Of a DNA stretch of 64,000 nt, positions 19,033-27,698 are shown one piece after another. Position 1 is the stretch's first letter. The number at the start of each line of letters is the position of its first letter. The translations under genes and the position numbers were made by a program. A model generated the notes under the pieces. The model did not search any database. It had not been told where the DNA came from and saw only the letters and a list, made by a program, of their open reading frames with translations. Origin of the DNA: Pelagihabitans sp963710535 (GTDB lineage: Bacteria > Bacteroidota > Bacteroidia > Flavobacteriales > Flavobacteriaceae); NCBI GenBank assembly GCA_963710535.1, contig CAVQAW010000003.1, positions 1,116,001 through 1,180,000 of the forward strand, given 5' to 3'.

Positions 19033-21297
19033 ATGAAAAAGAAAGCCTATTCCGCTGGCACCCTCCAGTACATCCCCTTTTTTTACGTCATCTGGTCAGA
19101 CGACCTGTTATCAGCGTCTGAAGTCAATGTGGTACGCAAGGCCATCGATGATGACCCATCCCTTGACAACAATGATAGGGATACCCTTCGAAAATGGCTC
19201 GATGTTGACCGTCCGCCCCAGGATAGCGTGTTCAAACATTGGAAACAAACCATCAGCCAATCTGCCGTGAAATTGGTGGAAGGCGATACCTATCCTTTGG
19301 CCACTTTCAGTCAAAAGGTGGTTTGCCATTATGAAGAGGTCTGCCCGTTCAATACACAATTAAAACAAATAGAAGTGAACCTCGGCATCCAACCGAATCA
19401 CTACATCCATTTATTCGATGTGGCGGTAGAACATCAACACACCTCCGATTTCTACGATGCCGACGAAATTGATACGCTTCTAAAAGGCAAGCACACCCAG
19501 CTGATCGACGAATTTCGTGCACTGTTGGCCCATCCGAATTTTGCTTGGGAAATAAACCGCGATAAGAAGGCATACCGAGATCGTGTATTGAACCAAGTGC
19601 GATTCCTGGCGGAAGAAAAATACGGTGCACTTGCTTATCCTCCCGCTTATGGGGGCACTGGCAATATGGAGGGCTATGCGACTATTTTTGAAAACCTGAT
19701 GTACGTTGATGGCAGTCTTACCATCAAATTTGGGGTGCAGTTCGGCCTCTTTGGAGGCAGCATCCAAAAATTAGGGACCAAAAAGCACCACGACCTTTAT
19801 TTGAAAGATACAGGGGAAGCAAAGCTGCTCGGCTGTTTTGCCATGACCGAAACCGGCCACGGTTCGAATGTTCGCGGCATCAAAACAACCGCTACCTACG
19901 ACCGACAGACCGATAGGCTTATCATCCATACCCCCGGAAAAAACGATAACAAGGAATATATCGGCAATGCCCTGCACGCTACCATGGCCTCGGTTTTTGC
20001 CCAGTTGATCGTCGATGGCAAGAATGAGGGGGTACATGCGATTTTAGTGCCGCTCCGAAATAAAAAGCATGTGCTGTTGCCAGGAATAAGAATAGAAGAC
20101 AATGGCTATAAATTGGGATTGAACGGGGTAGACAATGGAAAAATCTGGTTCGACCAGGTATCGGTACCTCGTGAGAATTTGCTGAACCAATATGGTGATA
20201 TCGCAGTGGATGGCACTTACCATTCAGCAATAGGCAACCCCAACAAAAGGTTTTTTACCATGTTGGGCACCTTGGTCGGAGGCCGTATCTGTGTTGCCAG
20301 GGCTGGACTGGGCGGCGCCAAAATGGCTTTGGCCATCGCGGTGAAATATGCCTTGAAAAGAAGACAGTTCAATGACAGCATCAAAATGCAGGAAGATCTT
20401 TTGATCGATTATCCAACACATCAATTGCGCCTGACCCCATTGGTTGCTGCAGCCTACGTATACCATGTTACCCTGGATAAGATGATGGTAAGTTATTGCG
20501 ATCCTTCCCAGCCCGATAAAAGGGAGGTTGAGACCCAGGTCGCAGGCTTGAAGGCCATTATCACCTGGTATGCCAACAATGCCATTCAGGAATGTAGGGA
20601 AGCTTGTGGCGGAAAAGGATATCTGATCGAAAACAGAATTGCCGACCTCAAGGGCGACGTCGATATTTTTACCACTTTTGAAGGGGATAACAATGTACTA
20701 TTGCTCTTGGCCGCCAAAGGGGTTCTGTCTGACTTCAAAGCGGAATTCAATAGTGCCGGATTTACCGCGGTTTTGAAATTATTGAGCACCCAGATTGCGG
20801 ATCGGTTGACCGCTATCAATCCGGTGTATGCCAATAAGGTAGATCCCGAGCATCTTTATAATCCAAAATTCCATCAACATGCCTTTGATTACAGGACCCG
20901 GAGATTGACTTTTTCCTTGGCCATGCGCATTCGGGATTATGTAAAAAAGGGAATGCCATCGTATCAGGCCTTTCTAAAGGTGCAAACCCACTTGCTCGCG
21001 CTAGGCAAAGCCTATAGCGTTGAATTGGCCTATCGTACATTTTCCGATTTTACCGCAACGATTTCTGATGAAAAGAACAGACGGTTGTTCCAAAAACTGG
21101 GGGCCTTATATGCTTTGCATCAGATTCGCCTCGATGCTTCCTGGTATTTGGAACAAGGGTATATCGGCAACAACAAATCCAAGGCGATACGACAAAGGGT
21201 AGAGCGGCTCAGTACAGAACTGAGACCACATATAGGGGTTTTGGTAGACGGTTTTGGCATTCCGGATGCCTGTTTGACGGCACCCATCGGGCAATAG
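19033..21297 (+). CDS. Acyl-CoA dehydrogenase/oxidase family flavoprotein
   Basis: The 754-residue protein has the long architecture of acyl-CoA oxidases rather than the roughly 380-residue classical dehydrogenases: an N-terminal alpha domain, a beta domain with C-F-A-M-T-E-T-G-H-G-S-N near residues 274-285, then FAD-binding helices with C-R-E-A-C-G-G-K-G-Y near 520-530 and F-E-G-D-N-N-V-L-L, where E550 aligns with the catalytic base of acyl-CoA oxidases. It should catalyse the first alpha,beta-oxidation of acyl-CoA thioesters in fatty acid breakdown. Whether electrons go to oxygen or to an electron transfer flavoprotein cannot be told. No other beta-oxidation gene is adjacent. Its stop is one base from the convergent head-GIN gene. 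Confidence 0.86.
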   Translation: MKKKAYSAGTLQYIPFFYVIWSDDLLSASEVNVVRKAIDDDPSLDNNDRDTLRKWLDVDRPPQDSVFKHWKQTISQSAVKLVEGDTYPLATFSQKVVCHYEEVCPFNTQLKQIEVNLGIQPNHYIHLFDVAVEHQHTSDFYDADEIDTLLKGKHTQLIDEFRALLAHPNFAWEINRDKKAYRDRVLNQVRFLAEEKYGALAYPPAYGGTGNMEGYATIFENLMYVDGSLTIKFGVQFGLFGGSIQKLGTKKHHDLYLKDTGEAKLLGCFAMTETGHGSNVRGIKTTATYDRQTDRLIIHTPGKNDNKEYIGNALHATMASVFAQLIVDGKNEGVHAILVPLRNKKHVLLPGIRIEDNGYKLGLNGVDNGKIWFDQVSVPRENLLNQYGDIAVDGTYHSAIGNPNKRFFTMLGTLVGGRICVARAGLGGAKMALAIAVKYALKRRQFNDSIKMQEDLLIDYPTHQLRLTPLVAAAYVYHVTLDKMMVSYCDPSQPDKREVETQVAGLKAIITWYANNAIQECREACGGKGYLIENRIADLKGDVDIFTTFEGDNNVLLLLAAKGVLSDFKAEFNSAGFTAVLKLLSTQIADRLTAINPVYANKVDPEHLYNPKFHQHAFDYRTRRLTFSLAMRIRDYVKKGMPSYQAFLKVQTHLLALGKAYSVELAYRTFSDFTATISDEKNRRLFQKLGALYALHQIRLDASWYLEQGYIGNNKSKAIRQRVERLSTELRPHIGVLVDGFGIPDACLTAPIGQ

Positions 21298-21298
21298 T

Positions 21299-22120
21299 TT
21301 ATTCCTCTTTGTGCAGTTCCGACTTATTCAGAAATTCGGTAATTGTGATTTTGGGATTGCCATAAAGGTAAGTTTGGGAGGCTCCTTGGGAGGAAAGATC
21401 AAGATTGTCCCGAGCAAATATTTCGGCACGCGGTGATTCTTGTAAATTGATCCTAACATTTACCGCTTCAAACTTATCGGCCTTTAATTTCGCATCGTTA
21501 AAAAGGTTGGCGGTGAGCAGTTCGGTTGCCCCTTCAATTCTAGCAGAAGCGTTTTGAGCCATATCGATGGAAGTACTGCTGTTCAACGAGTATATTCGAA
21601 CATCTGACCTGTCCTTCAAATTGATGTGCAAGGAATCGGTCTGAAGGTTCAGATCACCTGAGCTTATCCCTTCCATGTTCACATCAACGATGCCAGCGTT
21701 GATGTTCATCATCAGTCGCGAGGTGCCGGTCTGTTGCACAGTAAAAACATCCGTTGTAAAATTGCCTTCCGATTCTATTTTTCCTTCCCGCAAATAAACC
21801 GATACCAATTCACTGCAATCGACCACGATGTTCAATTTTTTCTTGGAAGTCACTTTATAAAAGGAACTGATCGATAAGGTACTGTCGGCTACCTTGAACC
21901 TAAAAACGTTGATCAAATTTTCATCTGCCGTAATCTGGTAGCCATACTCATTTGAATTTCTAAGGGTAATATCCAAATCGTCAATGAGCTCAATCTTATT
22001 GAAGGCAGACAGACTTTCCATTGACTCGACGACATTTCTATTGCCCTTTATCTTTGGTTTCCGCTGCGCGAGGCCATGAAAACAAATGACAAGTGCCAAC
22101 AACATTAAAACTCTTTTCAT
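21299..22120 (-). CDS. Exported head-GIN domain (DUF2807) protein
   Basis: The 273-residue product has a Sec signal peptide (MKRVLMLLALVICFHGLAQ) and then a repetitive beta-helical pattern with alternating hydrophobic residues and many D-L/N-L steps, typical of the DUF2807 'putative auto-transporter adhesin, head GIN' family common in Bacteroidota. It should be periplasmic or surface-exposed. The family has no settled function. An upstream start would add 21 residues ahead of the signal peptide, so the ATG at 22120 is preferred. The gene is convergent with the acyl-CoA oxidase-like gene with one base between the stops and no obvious terminator. Confidence 0.8.
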   Translation of the reverse strand: MKRVLMLLALVICFHGLAQRKPKIKGNRNVVESMESLSAFNKIELIDDLDITLRNSNEYGYQITADENLINVFRFKVADSTLSISSFYKVTSKKKLNIVVDCSELVSVYLREGKIESEGNFTTDVFTVQQTGTSRLMMNINAGIVDVNMEGISSGDLNLQTDSLHINLKDRSDVRIYSLNSSTSIDMAQNASARIEGATELLTANLFNDAKLKADKFEAVNVRINLQESPRAEIFARDNLDLSSQGASQTYLYGNPKITITEFLNKSELHKEE

Positions 22121-22235
22121 ATGGGAAACATTTTGTAAAAACCGATACAACGGATTAATAAGCCCTGCGTACCTATTGGCCAACTCACAACTTCAATTTT
22201 CACCAGGAAAGGGAAGAAGTTCGAACTAAATATAT

Positions 22236-22267
22236 CAAAAAAATGCCCAACCTGTGAAGTTGGGCAT
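22236..22267 (-). terminator. Rho-independent terminator at the end of the act-cox operon
   Basis: ATGCCCAAC (22243-22251) pairs perfectly with GTTGGGCAT (22259-22267), with a 7-base loop. On the minus strand it is followed by seven T. It is 22 bases downstream of the coxA stop and closes the respiratory cluster. Confidence 0.88.
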
Positions 22268-22289
22268 ATTAATTTGGAATTGGGGAACC

Positions 22290-24113
22290 TTAATGGTTCA
22301 TTTCTTCCTCGTCTTTTTGCAATGGGACCGTCTGCGGCACAAAATCCTGTCCGGGAATGATGTATTCCCCATTTTCATCCACTTTGCTGTAGTCATACGC
22401 CCAGCGGTGTACGTGAGGTATGGGGCCATCCCAGTTTCCATGGATATGCTTCATTTCCGCTGTCCATTCCAATGTATTCGATTTCCATGGGTTTTTTGGC
22501 CCTTTCCTGCCATAGAAAATACTGCTGATGAAATTGTAAAGGAATACCAATTGCGCCAAGCCCGCGATAAGGGCAAAAACCGTCATCAATATCTGCACAT
22601 CGGTCAATTCGTCGAACATTGGAAAGGCCGTATTTTCATAGTAACGCCTGGGTACTCCCGCCATGCCCACGAAGTGCATGGGAAAGAAAACGCCGTACGC
22701 ACAAATGGCGGTCACCCAAAAATGGACGTAACCCAAATTCTTATTCATCATTTTTCCCTCGAACATTTTCGGGAACCAATGGTAGACCCCGGCGAAGAGG
22801 CCGTACAAGGCCGATATCCCCATAACCAGGTGAAAGTGCGCTACAACGAAATAGGTGTCATGTACATTGATGTCCAAGGTGCTATCCCCCAAAATAATCC
22901 CGGTGAGCCCCCCTGTAATAAAGGTGGAGACCAGTCCAATGGAAAACAGCATCGCCGGATTTAACTGTAAATTGCCCTTCCAAAGGGTCGTGATATAGTT
23001 GAATGCCTTTACGGCTGAAGGAATCGCTATCAACAAGGTAGTAAATGTAAACACCGACCCAAGAAATGGGTTCATTCCCGAAATGAACATATGGTGGCCC
23101 CATACGATGGTCGACAAGAATGCAATGGCCAAAATTGAGGCGACCATGGCACGGTATCCAAAAATAGGTTTACGGGCATTTGTAGACATGACCTCGGAGG
23201 TAATGCCCAAAGCCGGCAGCAATACGATGTACACCTCAGGGTGTCCCAAAAACCAGAACAAATGCTCATATAGCACAGGTGAGCCACCTTGGTAGTGCAA
23301 CACTTCCCCTTGAATGAAAATATCGGAAAGGAAGAAAGAGGTACCGAAGCTTCTGTCCATGATCAACAACAAAGCTGCAGACAACAGTACAGGGAAAGAA
23401 ATTACCCCGATGATCGCCGTTACGAAAAATGCCCATATGGTCAGTGGTAACCTGGTCATCGACATCCCTTTGGTCCTAAGGTTGATCACTGTGACGATGT
23501 AGTTCAAGGATCCCAATAGGGAAGAAGCGATGAAAATGGCCATCGATACCAACCAAAGCGTCATTCCCATACCCGAACCCGGTTGTGCCATGGGCAGGGC
23601 GCTCAACGGTGGGTACACTGTCCAACCCGCTGCAGCCGGACCGGCTTCCACGAACAATGATAGTATCATAATGACACTGGAGATGAAGAACATCCAATAC
23701 GATAGCATGTTCAAAAATCCGGAAGCCATGTCGCGTGCCCCGATCTGTAAGGGGATCAATAGGTTACTGAACGTTCCGCTCAAACCTGCCGTGAGCACGA
23801 AGAATACCATGATCGTTCCATGTATGGTAATCAAGGCCAGATAAATATTGGCGTCCATCACACCATCCGGGGCCCATCGTCCCAAGATGGCCTCAAAAAG
23901 CGGGAAAGACTGGCCTGGCCAGGCCAATTGCATCCTAAAAATCAAGGACATGGCAATGCCGATAAAACCCATGATCAAACCTGTAATCAAGTACTGTCTG
24001 GCGATCATTTTATGATCTTGACTGAAAATATATTTGGTTACAAAGGTTTCTTTGTGATGGTGGGCGTGATCTTCTGAATGATCTTCTACATGTGCATGAG
24101 CTGTTGCAGACAT
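22290..24113 (-). CDS. coxA: Cytochrome c oxidase subunit I
   Basis: Subunit I of the terminal haem-copper oxidase, an inner-membrane protein of 607 residues and about 12 or more membrane helices that reduces O2 to water and pumps protons. Visible hallmarks are G-H-P-E-V-Y-I (CuB histidine, the conserved proton-path glutamate and the cross-linked tyrosine of A1-type oxidases), H-H-M-F (CuB ligands), and H-F-H-L-V-M-G (haem ligands). The N-terminal segment is histidine-rich (HAHVEDHSEDHAHHHKE). The ATG at 24113 is chosen; the upstream extension of 41 residues overlaps coxB and is basic and unlike the family. It is the last gene of the act-cox operon. Confidence 0.96.
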   Translation of the reverse strand: MSATAHAHVEDHSEDHAHHHKETFVTKYIFSQDHKMIARQYLITGLIMGFIGIAMSLIFRMQLAWPGQSFPLFEAILGRWAPDGVMDANIYLALITIHGTIMVFFVLTAGLSGTFSNLLIPLQIGARDMASGFLNMLSYWMFFISSVIMILSLFVEAGPAAAGWTVYPPLSALPMAQPGSGMGMTLWLVSMAIFIASSLLGSLNYIVTVINLRTKGMSMTRLPLTIWAFFVTAIIGVISFPVLLSAALLLIMDRSFGTSFFLSDIFIQGEVLHYQGGSPVLYEHLFWFLGHPEVYIVLLPALGITSEVMSTNARKPIFGYRAMVASILAIAFLSTIVWGHHMFISGMNPFLGSVFTFTTLLIAIPSAVKAFNYITTLWKGNLQLNPAMLFSIGLVSTFITGGLTGIILGDSTLDINVHDTYFVVAHFHLVMGISALYGLFAGVYHWFPKMFEGKMMNKNLGYVHFWVTAICAYGVFFPMHFVGMAGVPRRYYENTAFPMFDELTDVQILMTVFALIAGLAQLVFLYNFISSIFYGRKGPKNPWKSNTLEWTAEMKHIHGNWDGPIPHVHRWAYDYSKVDENGEYIIPGQDFVPQTVPLQKDEEEMNH

Positions 24114-24156
24114 AAGTTTTGAATTTATATTAATTTTCCTTTTATAGCCGTTTTTT

Positions 24157-25215
24157 TTATTGCATCGAAGCCATGGTTTGGCCAAAAGACTGCTGTCCCG
24201 CCATCCATGCATCATATTCTTCCTGGGTCTCGACAATGATCTTCATTTGCATATTGTAATGCGATTTACCGCAAATCTTGTTGCAAAGCAAAATATAGTC
24301 AAATTCCCATGGGTCCGAATTATCCTCTCCATTGGCCGCCCTTTCTGCCCTAATGGCATTGGTGCGTTTTACCTTATCCACCACATCGGGATTCAAGCGC
24401 ATTTCCTCAGTGGTCTTTATCGGGGTGAACGAAAATTCGGTGATCATCCCTGGAACACAGTTCATCTGCGCCCTGAAATGGGGCATATATGCCGAATGTA
24501 AAACATCTTGTGACCGCATTTTAAAATTCACTTTTCTTCCTACGGGTAGGTGGAGTTCCTTCACGATCACATCATCGGTCGCATATGTATCCGATTCATC
24601 CAGACCAAGGACATTGGCCCTATCGATATCTATCATCCGTACATTGGCACTCCCCAATACGTTATCGGCACCGCCGTATCTTGCCGTCCAGTTGAACTGT
24701 TGTGCGTAAAGTTCCACAATCAATGGGTCATCTTCTTCATTAACATCCATGATGGTCGTCCATGTATATAATCCCCAAAGGATCAAGCCTGCCAGTACAA
24801 TAACCGGAATGATTGTCCAAATAAACTCGAGACGATCGTTATCGGCATAAAACAGGGCTTTCTTGTTTTTCTCGCCCCGATATTTATACCCAAAGTAATG
24901 CAAAAGCAACTGGGTGATCGTCTGCACTACAAAGATAATAATCATCGATATCAACATCAAATAATCATACTCCCCACCATGGGCCGAGGCCGCTTCGGGA
25001 AGCAAAACTTTGGTATATTTCCAAAAACTGAAGATGGTAATACCATAGATAAATATCAAAAAGGCAAACAACATGTACCCGTTGTTCTTGTTATCGGTAT
25101 CGTTGGCGATTTCGTCGTGTTCTGTTTTCAAGCGGGACAATTCGAAAATCTTGGTCATTTGCCAAATTGCAATTGCCACCAGAACCAGAACAGTTAATAT
25201 CAGTAATGTCGTCAT
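24157..25215 (-). CDS. coxB: Cytochrome c oxidase subunit II
   Basis: Subunit II receives electrons at its CuA centre and passes them to subunit I. The 352-residue protein has hydrophobic segments near the N-terminus (about 1-20, 48-68, 85-108 and 134-155) and a periplasmic cupredoxin domain. The CuA ligand motif C311-N-K-I-C315-G-K-S-H319-Y-N-M322 is intact, with the first histidine in V-L-H-S-A-Y. No CxxCH haem motif is present, so this is not a caa3-type fused subunit; electrons presumably come from complex III haem subunits such as ActE or ActA. It sits 43 bases upstream of coxA and 31 bases downstream of actF. Confidence 0.95.
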   Translation of the reverse strand: MTTLLILTVLVLVAIAIWQMTKIFELSRLKTEHDEIANDTDNKNNGYMLFAFLIFIYGITIFSFWKYTKVLLPEAASAHGGEYDYLMLISMIIIFVVQTITQLLLHYFGYKYRGEKNKKALFYADNDRLEFIWTIIPVIVLAGLILWGLYTWTTIMDVNEEDDPLIVELYAQQFNWTARYGGADNVLGSANVRMIDIDRANVLGLDESDTYATDDVIVKELHLPVGRKVNFKMRSQDVLHSAYMPHFRAQMNCVPGMITEFSFTPIKTTEEMRLNPDVVDKVKRTNAIRAERAANGEDNSDPWEFDYILLCNKICGKSHYNMQMKIIVETQEEYDAWMAGQQSFGQTMASMQ

Positions 25216-25246
25216 CGTATGATTTACTATTGTACGTTAAAACTCC

Positions 25247-26593
25247 TTAATAATGAAAATGCTTGCTTTCCTCAATAAAAGGATTGCGTTTGGGCTGCAA
25301 GGGCGCAGTCGATAGCGCTCGGAAAATCCAAAATATGAACAAGCCCAAAAAGAACATCACGGCGCCGATTTCTGGAATGCCTATGTACCATTGGTCTCCT
25401 ACGGTTGAAGGCATGATCATATTGAAAATGTCCAAATAATGGCCCGCTAAGATGACCAATCCTGCCATGATCACGAACCAGTTCACCCTTTTGAACTCGC
25501 TGTTCATCAGAATGAGTATCGGAAATATGAAGTTCATCACCACCATGGCGAAAAAGGGCAACTTATAGTCTTCGATCCTGGTCACGAAATAGGTGACCTC
25601 CTCAGGAATGTTGGAATACCAGATCAGCATGAACTGGGAAAACCACAAATAGGTCCAGAAAATACTGATACCGAACATAAATTTGGCCAAATCATGGATG
25701 TGGCTGTCGGTAACTTCTTCCAGGTAACCTTTAGATTTCAAATAGATGCTCACCATGGCAATCACCGTAATGCCCGATACGAACATACTGGCAAAGACAT
25801 ACCATCCGAACAAGGTACTGAACCAGTGGGGATCTACACTCATGATCCAATCCCAGGACATCATCGATTCCGAGATGAGATAAAATACCAGGAAGCCTGC
25901 CGAAATCCTAAAGTTCAACTTAAAATTCGCATTGTCACCGGCCTCATCCTGTTGCAAAGACAACTTTCTGGAATACTCCCGGTACAAGATCCATCCACCT
26001 AAAAATATGGCGGCGCGTATCAAAAAGAATGTGGGGTTGAGGAAACCCGCTTTTCCCTGTAGCAATTTGTCTTCCGCGACCACATCGGCATCCATCCAAA
26101 CGAATAGGTGGTTCATGTGCATCACTGAAAGCAACAGGATGACAAATACGATGATTCCCCCGGGTACGATGTAGGAAGTGATTCCTTCCATCACCCTGAA
26201 CAAAAGGGGCGACCAGCCCGCTTGGGCAGCGTGTTGTATGGCGTAAAAGACCAAGGCCCCCAGCGAGATCATAAAGAAAAAGAAGGCGGCCACGTAGAGG
26301 GCGGCCCAAGGTTTGTTCTGTAATTGGTGCAGCAGGTGTTCGTCGTGCGACGTACCATGCCCGGCCTCTGCATGATCTCCCCCATCCGCCATGGCACCGC
26401 CGTGCTCGGCAGCTGCAGCTTGGCCCGCTTCTGCGGCATGTTCCCCTCCATGGCCATCATCGTGTGCCGCGACCATTGCTTTAGCCTCCTCGACCGTCTT
26501 CGGGGCCGAGACAAAACCGACACCAATGGCAAGCAATCCTATGGCCATTAAAATGAAGGAGGTTATTTTTAATCGATTTGAAAAAGTGTACAT
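25247..26593 (-). CDS. actF: Alternative complex III membrane subunit ActF
   Basis: ActF is a polytopic membrane subunit of alternative complex III, the quinol:electron acceptor oxidoreductase that replaces cytochrome bc1 in many Bacteroidota. The 448-residue protein has about 10 hydrophobic segments of the NrfD/PsrC style and a His/Ala/Gly-rich stretch after the first helix (about residues 43-85). The identification rests on its place in a complete act gene order (A-B-C-D-E-F) directly upstream of coxB-coxA, plus size and hydrophobic pattern similar to ActC. The ATG at 26593 follows the actE stop by 12 bases. Confidence 0.9.
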   Translation of the reverse strand: MYTFSNRLKITSFILMAIGLLAIGVGFVSAPKTVEEAKAMVAAHDDGHGGEHAAEAGQAAAAEHGGAMADGGDHAEAGHGTSHDEHLLHQLQNKPWAALYVAAFFFFMISLGALVFYAIQHAAQAGWSPLLFRVMEGITSYIVPGGIIVFVILLLSVMHMNHLFVWMDADVVAEDKLLQGKAGFLNPTFFLIRAAIFLGGWILYREYSRKLSLQQDEAGDNANFKLNFRISAGFLVFYLISESMMSWDWIMSVDPHWFSTLFGWYVFASMFVSGITVIAMVSIYLKSKGYLEEVTDSHIHDLAKFMFGISIFWTYLWFSQFMLIWYSNIPEEVTYFVTRIEDYKLPFFAMVVMNFIFPILILMNSEFKRVNWFVIMAGLVILAGHYLDIFNMIMPSTVGDQWYIGIPEIGAVMFFLGLFIFWIFRALSTAPLQPKRNPFIEESKHFHY

Positions 26594-26605
26594 CGGATCT
26601 ATGTA

Positions 26606-27166
26606 TTATTTTGTTAGGTCTTGTTTCAGTTTCATCACATATTCTGAGACTTGCCACATTTCATGGGTGTTCATCTGGGAGGCATACGACCCCATGGAGT
26701 TAATTCCGTACTGCATGGCATGAAAAGTAGTGCCCACCGTTACGTTTCTTACCGCATCATCATAGCTCGGTACCCCAAGGATTTTTTCGCGTTCCACAAG
26801 ATAGCCCTTTCCATTCCCATTGTTGCCATGACAGATTGCACAATAAATTTCATATAGGGCCTGGCCTTCTGACAGGTTCTTTTCCTGATCCATGGAATCC
26901 AAAGGACTGGACTGCAAGCGTGCCAATTCCTTGCCCTCCGGACTGTTCTCATAGTCATAGGGCAGCCATCCCCGATTGATGGTATTGGCCACCGGAAGTT
27001 GTGCCTCGGAACCTTCGGGCAAAAAGTCGACCTTTTGATAGGTCTCATAGCTTACCGGCATATACATATTGGGCATGTACTGGTAATTGGGCCTGCTTTT
27101 GTCAAAACAGGAAACCATCCCTAACAGGATACCCGATACAATAACTATTTTCTTTAAACTGTTCAT
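26606..27166 (-). CDS. actE: Alternative complex III monohaem cytochrome c lipoprotein ActE
   Basis: ActE is the monohaem c-type cytochrome of alternative complex III. The 186-residue product begins with a lipoprotein signal peptide whose lipobox ends G-M-V-S-C20, so the mature protein is anchored in the membrane on the periplasmic side. One haem attachment motif, C109-A-I-C-H113, is present, with methionines downstream (A-M-Q-Y-G-I, N-S-M-G) as candidate sixth ligands. The ATG at 27166 lies 2 bases after the actD stop; an upstream TTG would overlap it and is not needed. Confidence 0.93.
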   Translation of the reverse strand: MNSLKKIVIVSGILLGMVSCFDKSRPNYQYMPNMYMPVSYETYQKVDFLPEGSEAQLPVANTINRGWLPYDYENSPEGKELARLQSSPLDSMDQEKNLSEGQALYEIYCAICHGNNGNGKGYLVEREKILGVPSYDDAVRNVTVGTTFHAMQYGINSMGSYASQMNTHEMWQVSEYVMKLKQDLTK

Positions 27167-27168
27167 AA

Positions 27169-27696
27169 TCAATGACTTTTTTTGATGATGTTCAATTCCA
27201 CCGCACCGGTATCCAATAATAGGTCTGTGAGTTCCTTTTCATTATCATGTACCTCGATTTCCATAATAAAATGGGCGTCCGTGGTTCTTACATCCGGATT
27301 TTCGGCTTTTTTGAAGGGCCATAAACGACTTCTCAAGTAAAAGGTGATTACCATTAAGTGGGCCGCAAAAAATACGGTCAACTCAAACATGATGGGCACG
27401 AAGGCGGGCATGTTCTCGATATAGCTGAAACTGGGTTTACCACCGATGTCCTGTGGCCAATCTTGGATCATGATATAATTCATCATGACGATGGAGACCG
27501 CAAGGCCCACACAACCATAGATAAAAGAAGTGATGGCAATTCTTGTAGGTGCCAATCCCATGGCCTTGTCCAGACCATGCACGGGAAAGGGGCAATACAC
27601 TTCCTCTATATGATGTTTGGCCGCTTTTACTTTTTTGACCGCATGCATTAAAACATCGTCGTCATCGTAATAGGCATGTATAGTTGTAGAAGCCAT
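27169..27696 (-). CDS. actD: Alternative complex III subunit ActD (DUF3341)
   Basis: ActD is a small membrane subunit of alternative complex III, recognised by its DUF3341 sequence (the V-Y-C-P-F-P-V-H-G-L motif near residues 34-43) and its place between actC and actE. The 175-residue protein has two transmembrane segments (about 58-80 and 98-122) and a polar C-terminal tail. Its start is 2 bases downstream of the actC stop and its own stop is 2 bases before actE, so translation of these genes is probably coupled. Its exact role within the complex is not known. Confidence 0.9.
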   Translation of the reverse strand: MASTTIHAYYDDDDVLMHAVKKVKAAKHHIEEVYCPFPVHGLDKAMGLAPTRIAITSFIYGCVGLAVSIVMMNYIMIQDWPQDIGGKPSFSYIENMPAFVPIMFELTVFFAAHLMVITFYLRSRLWPFKKAENPDVRTTDAHFIMEIEVHDNEKELTDLLLDTGAVELNIIKKSH

Positions 27697-27698
27697 AA

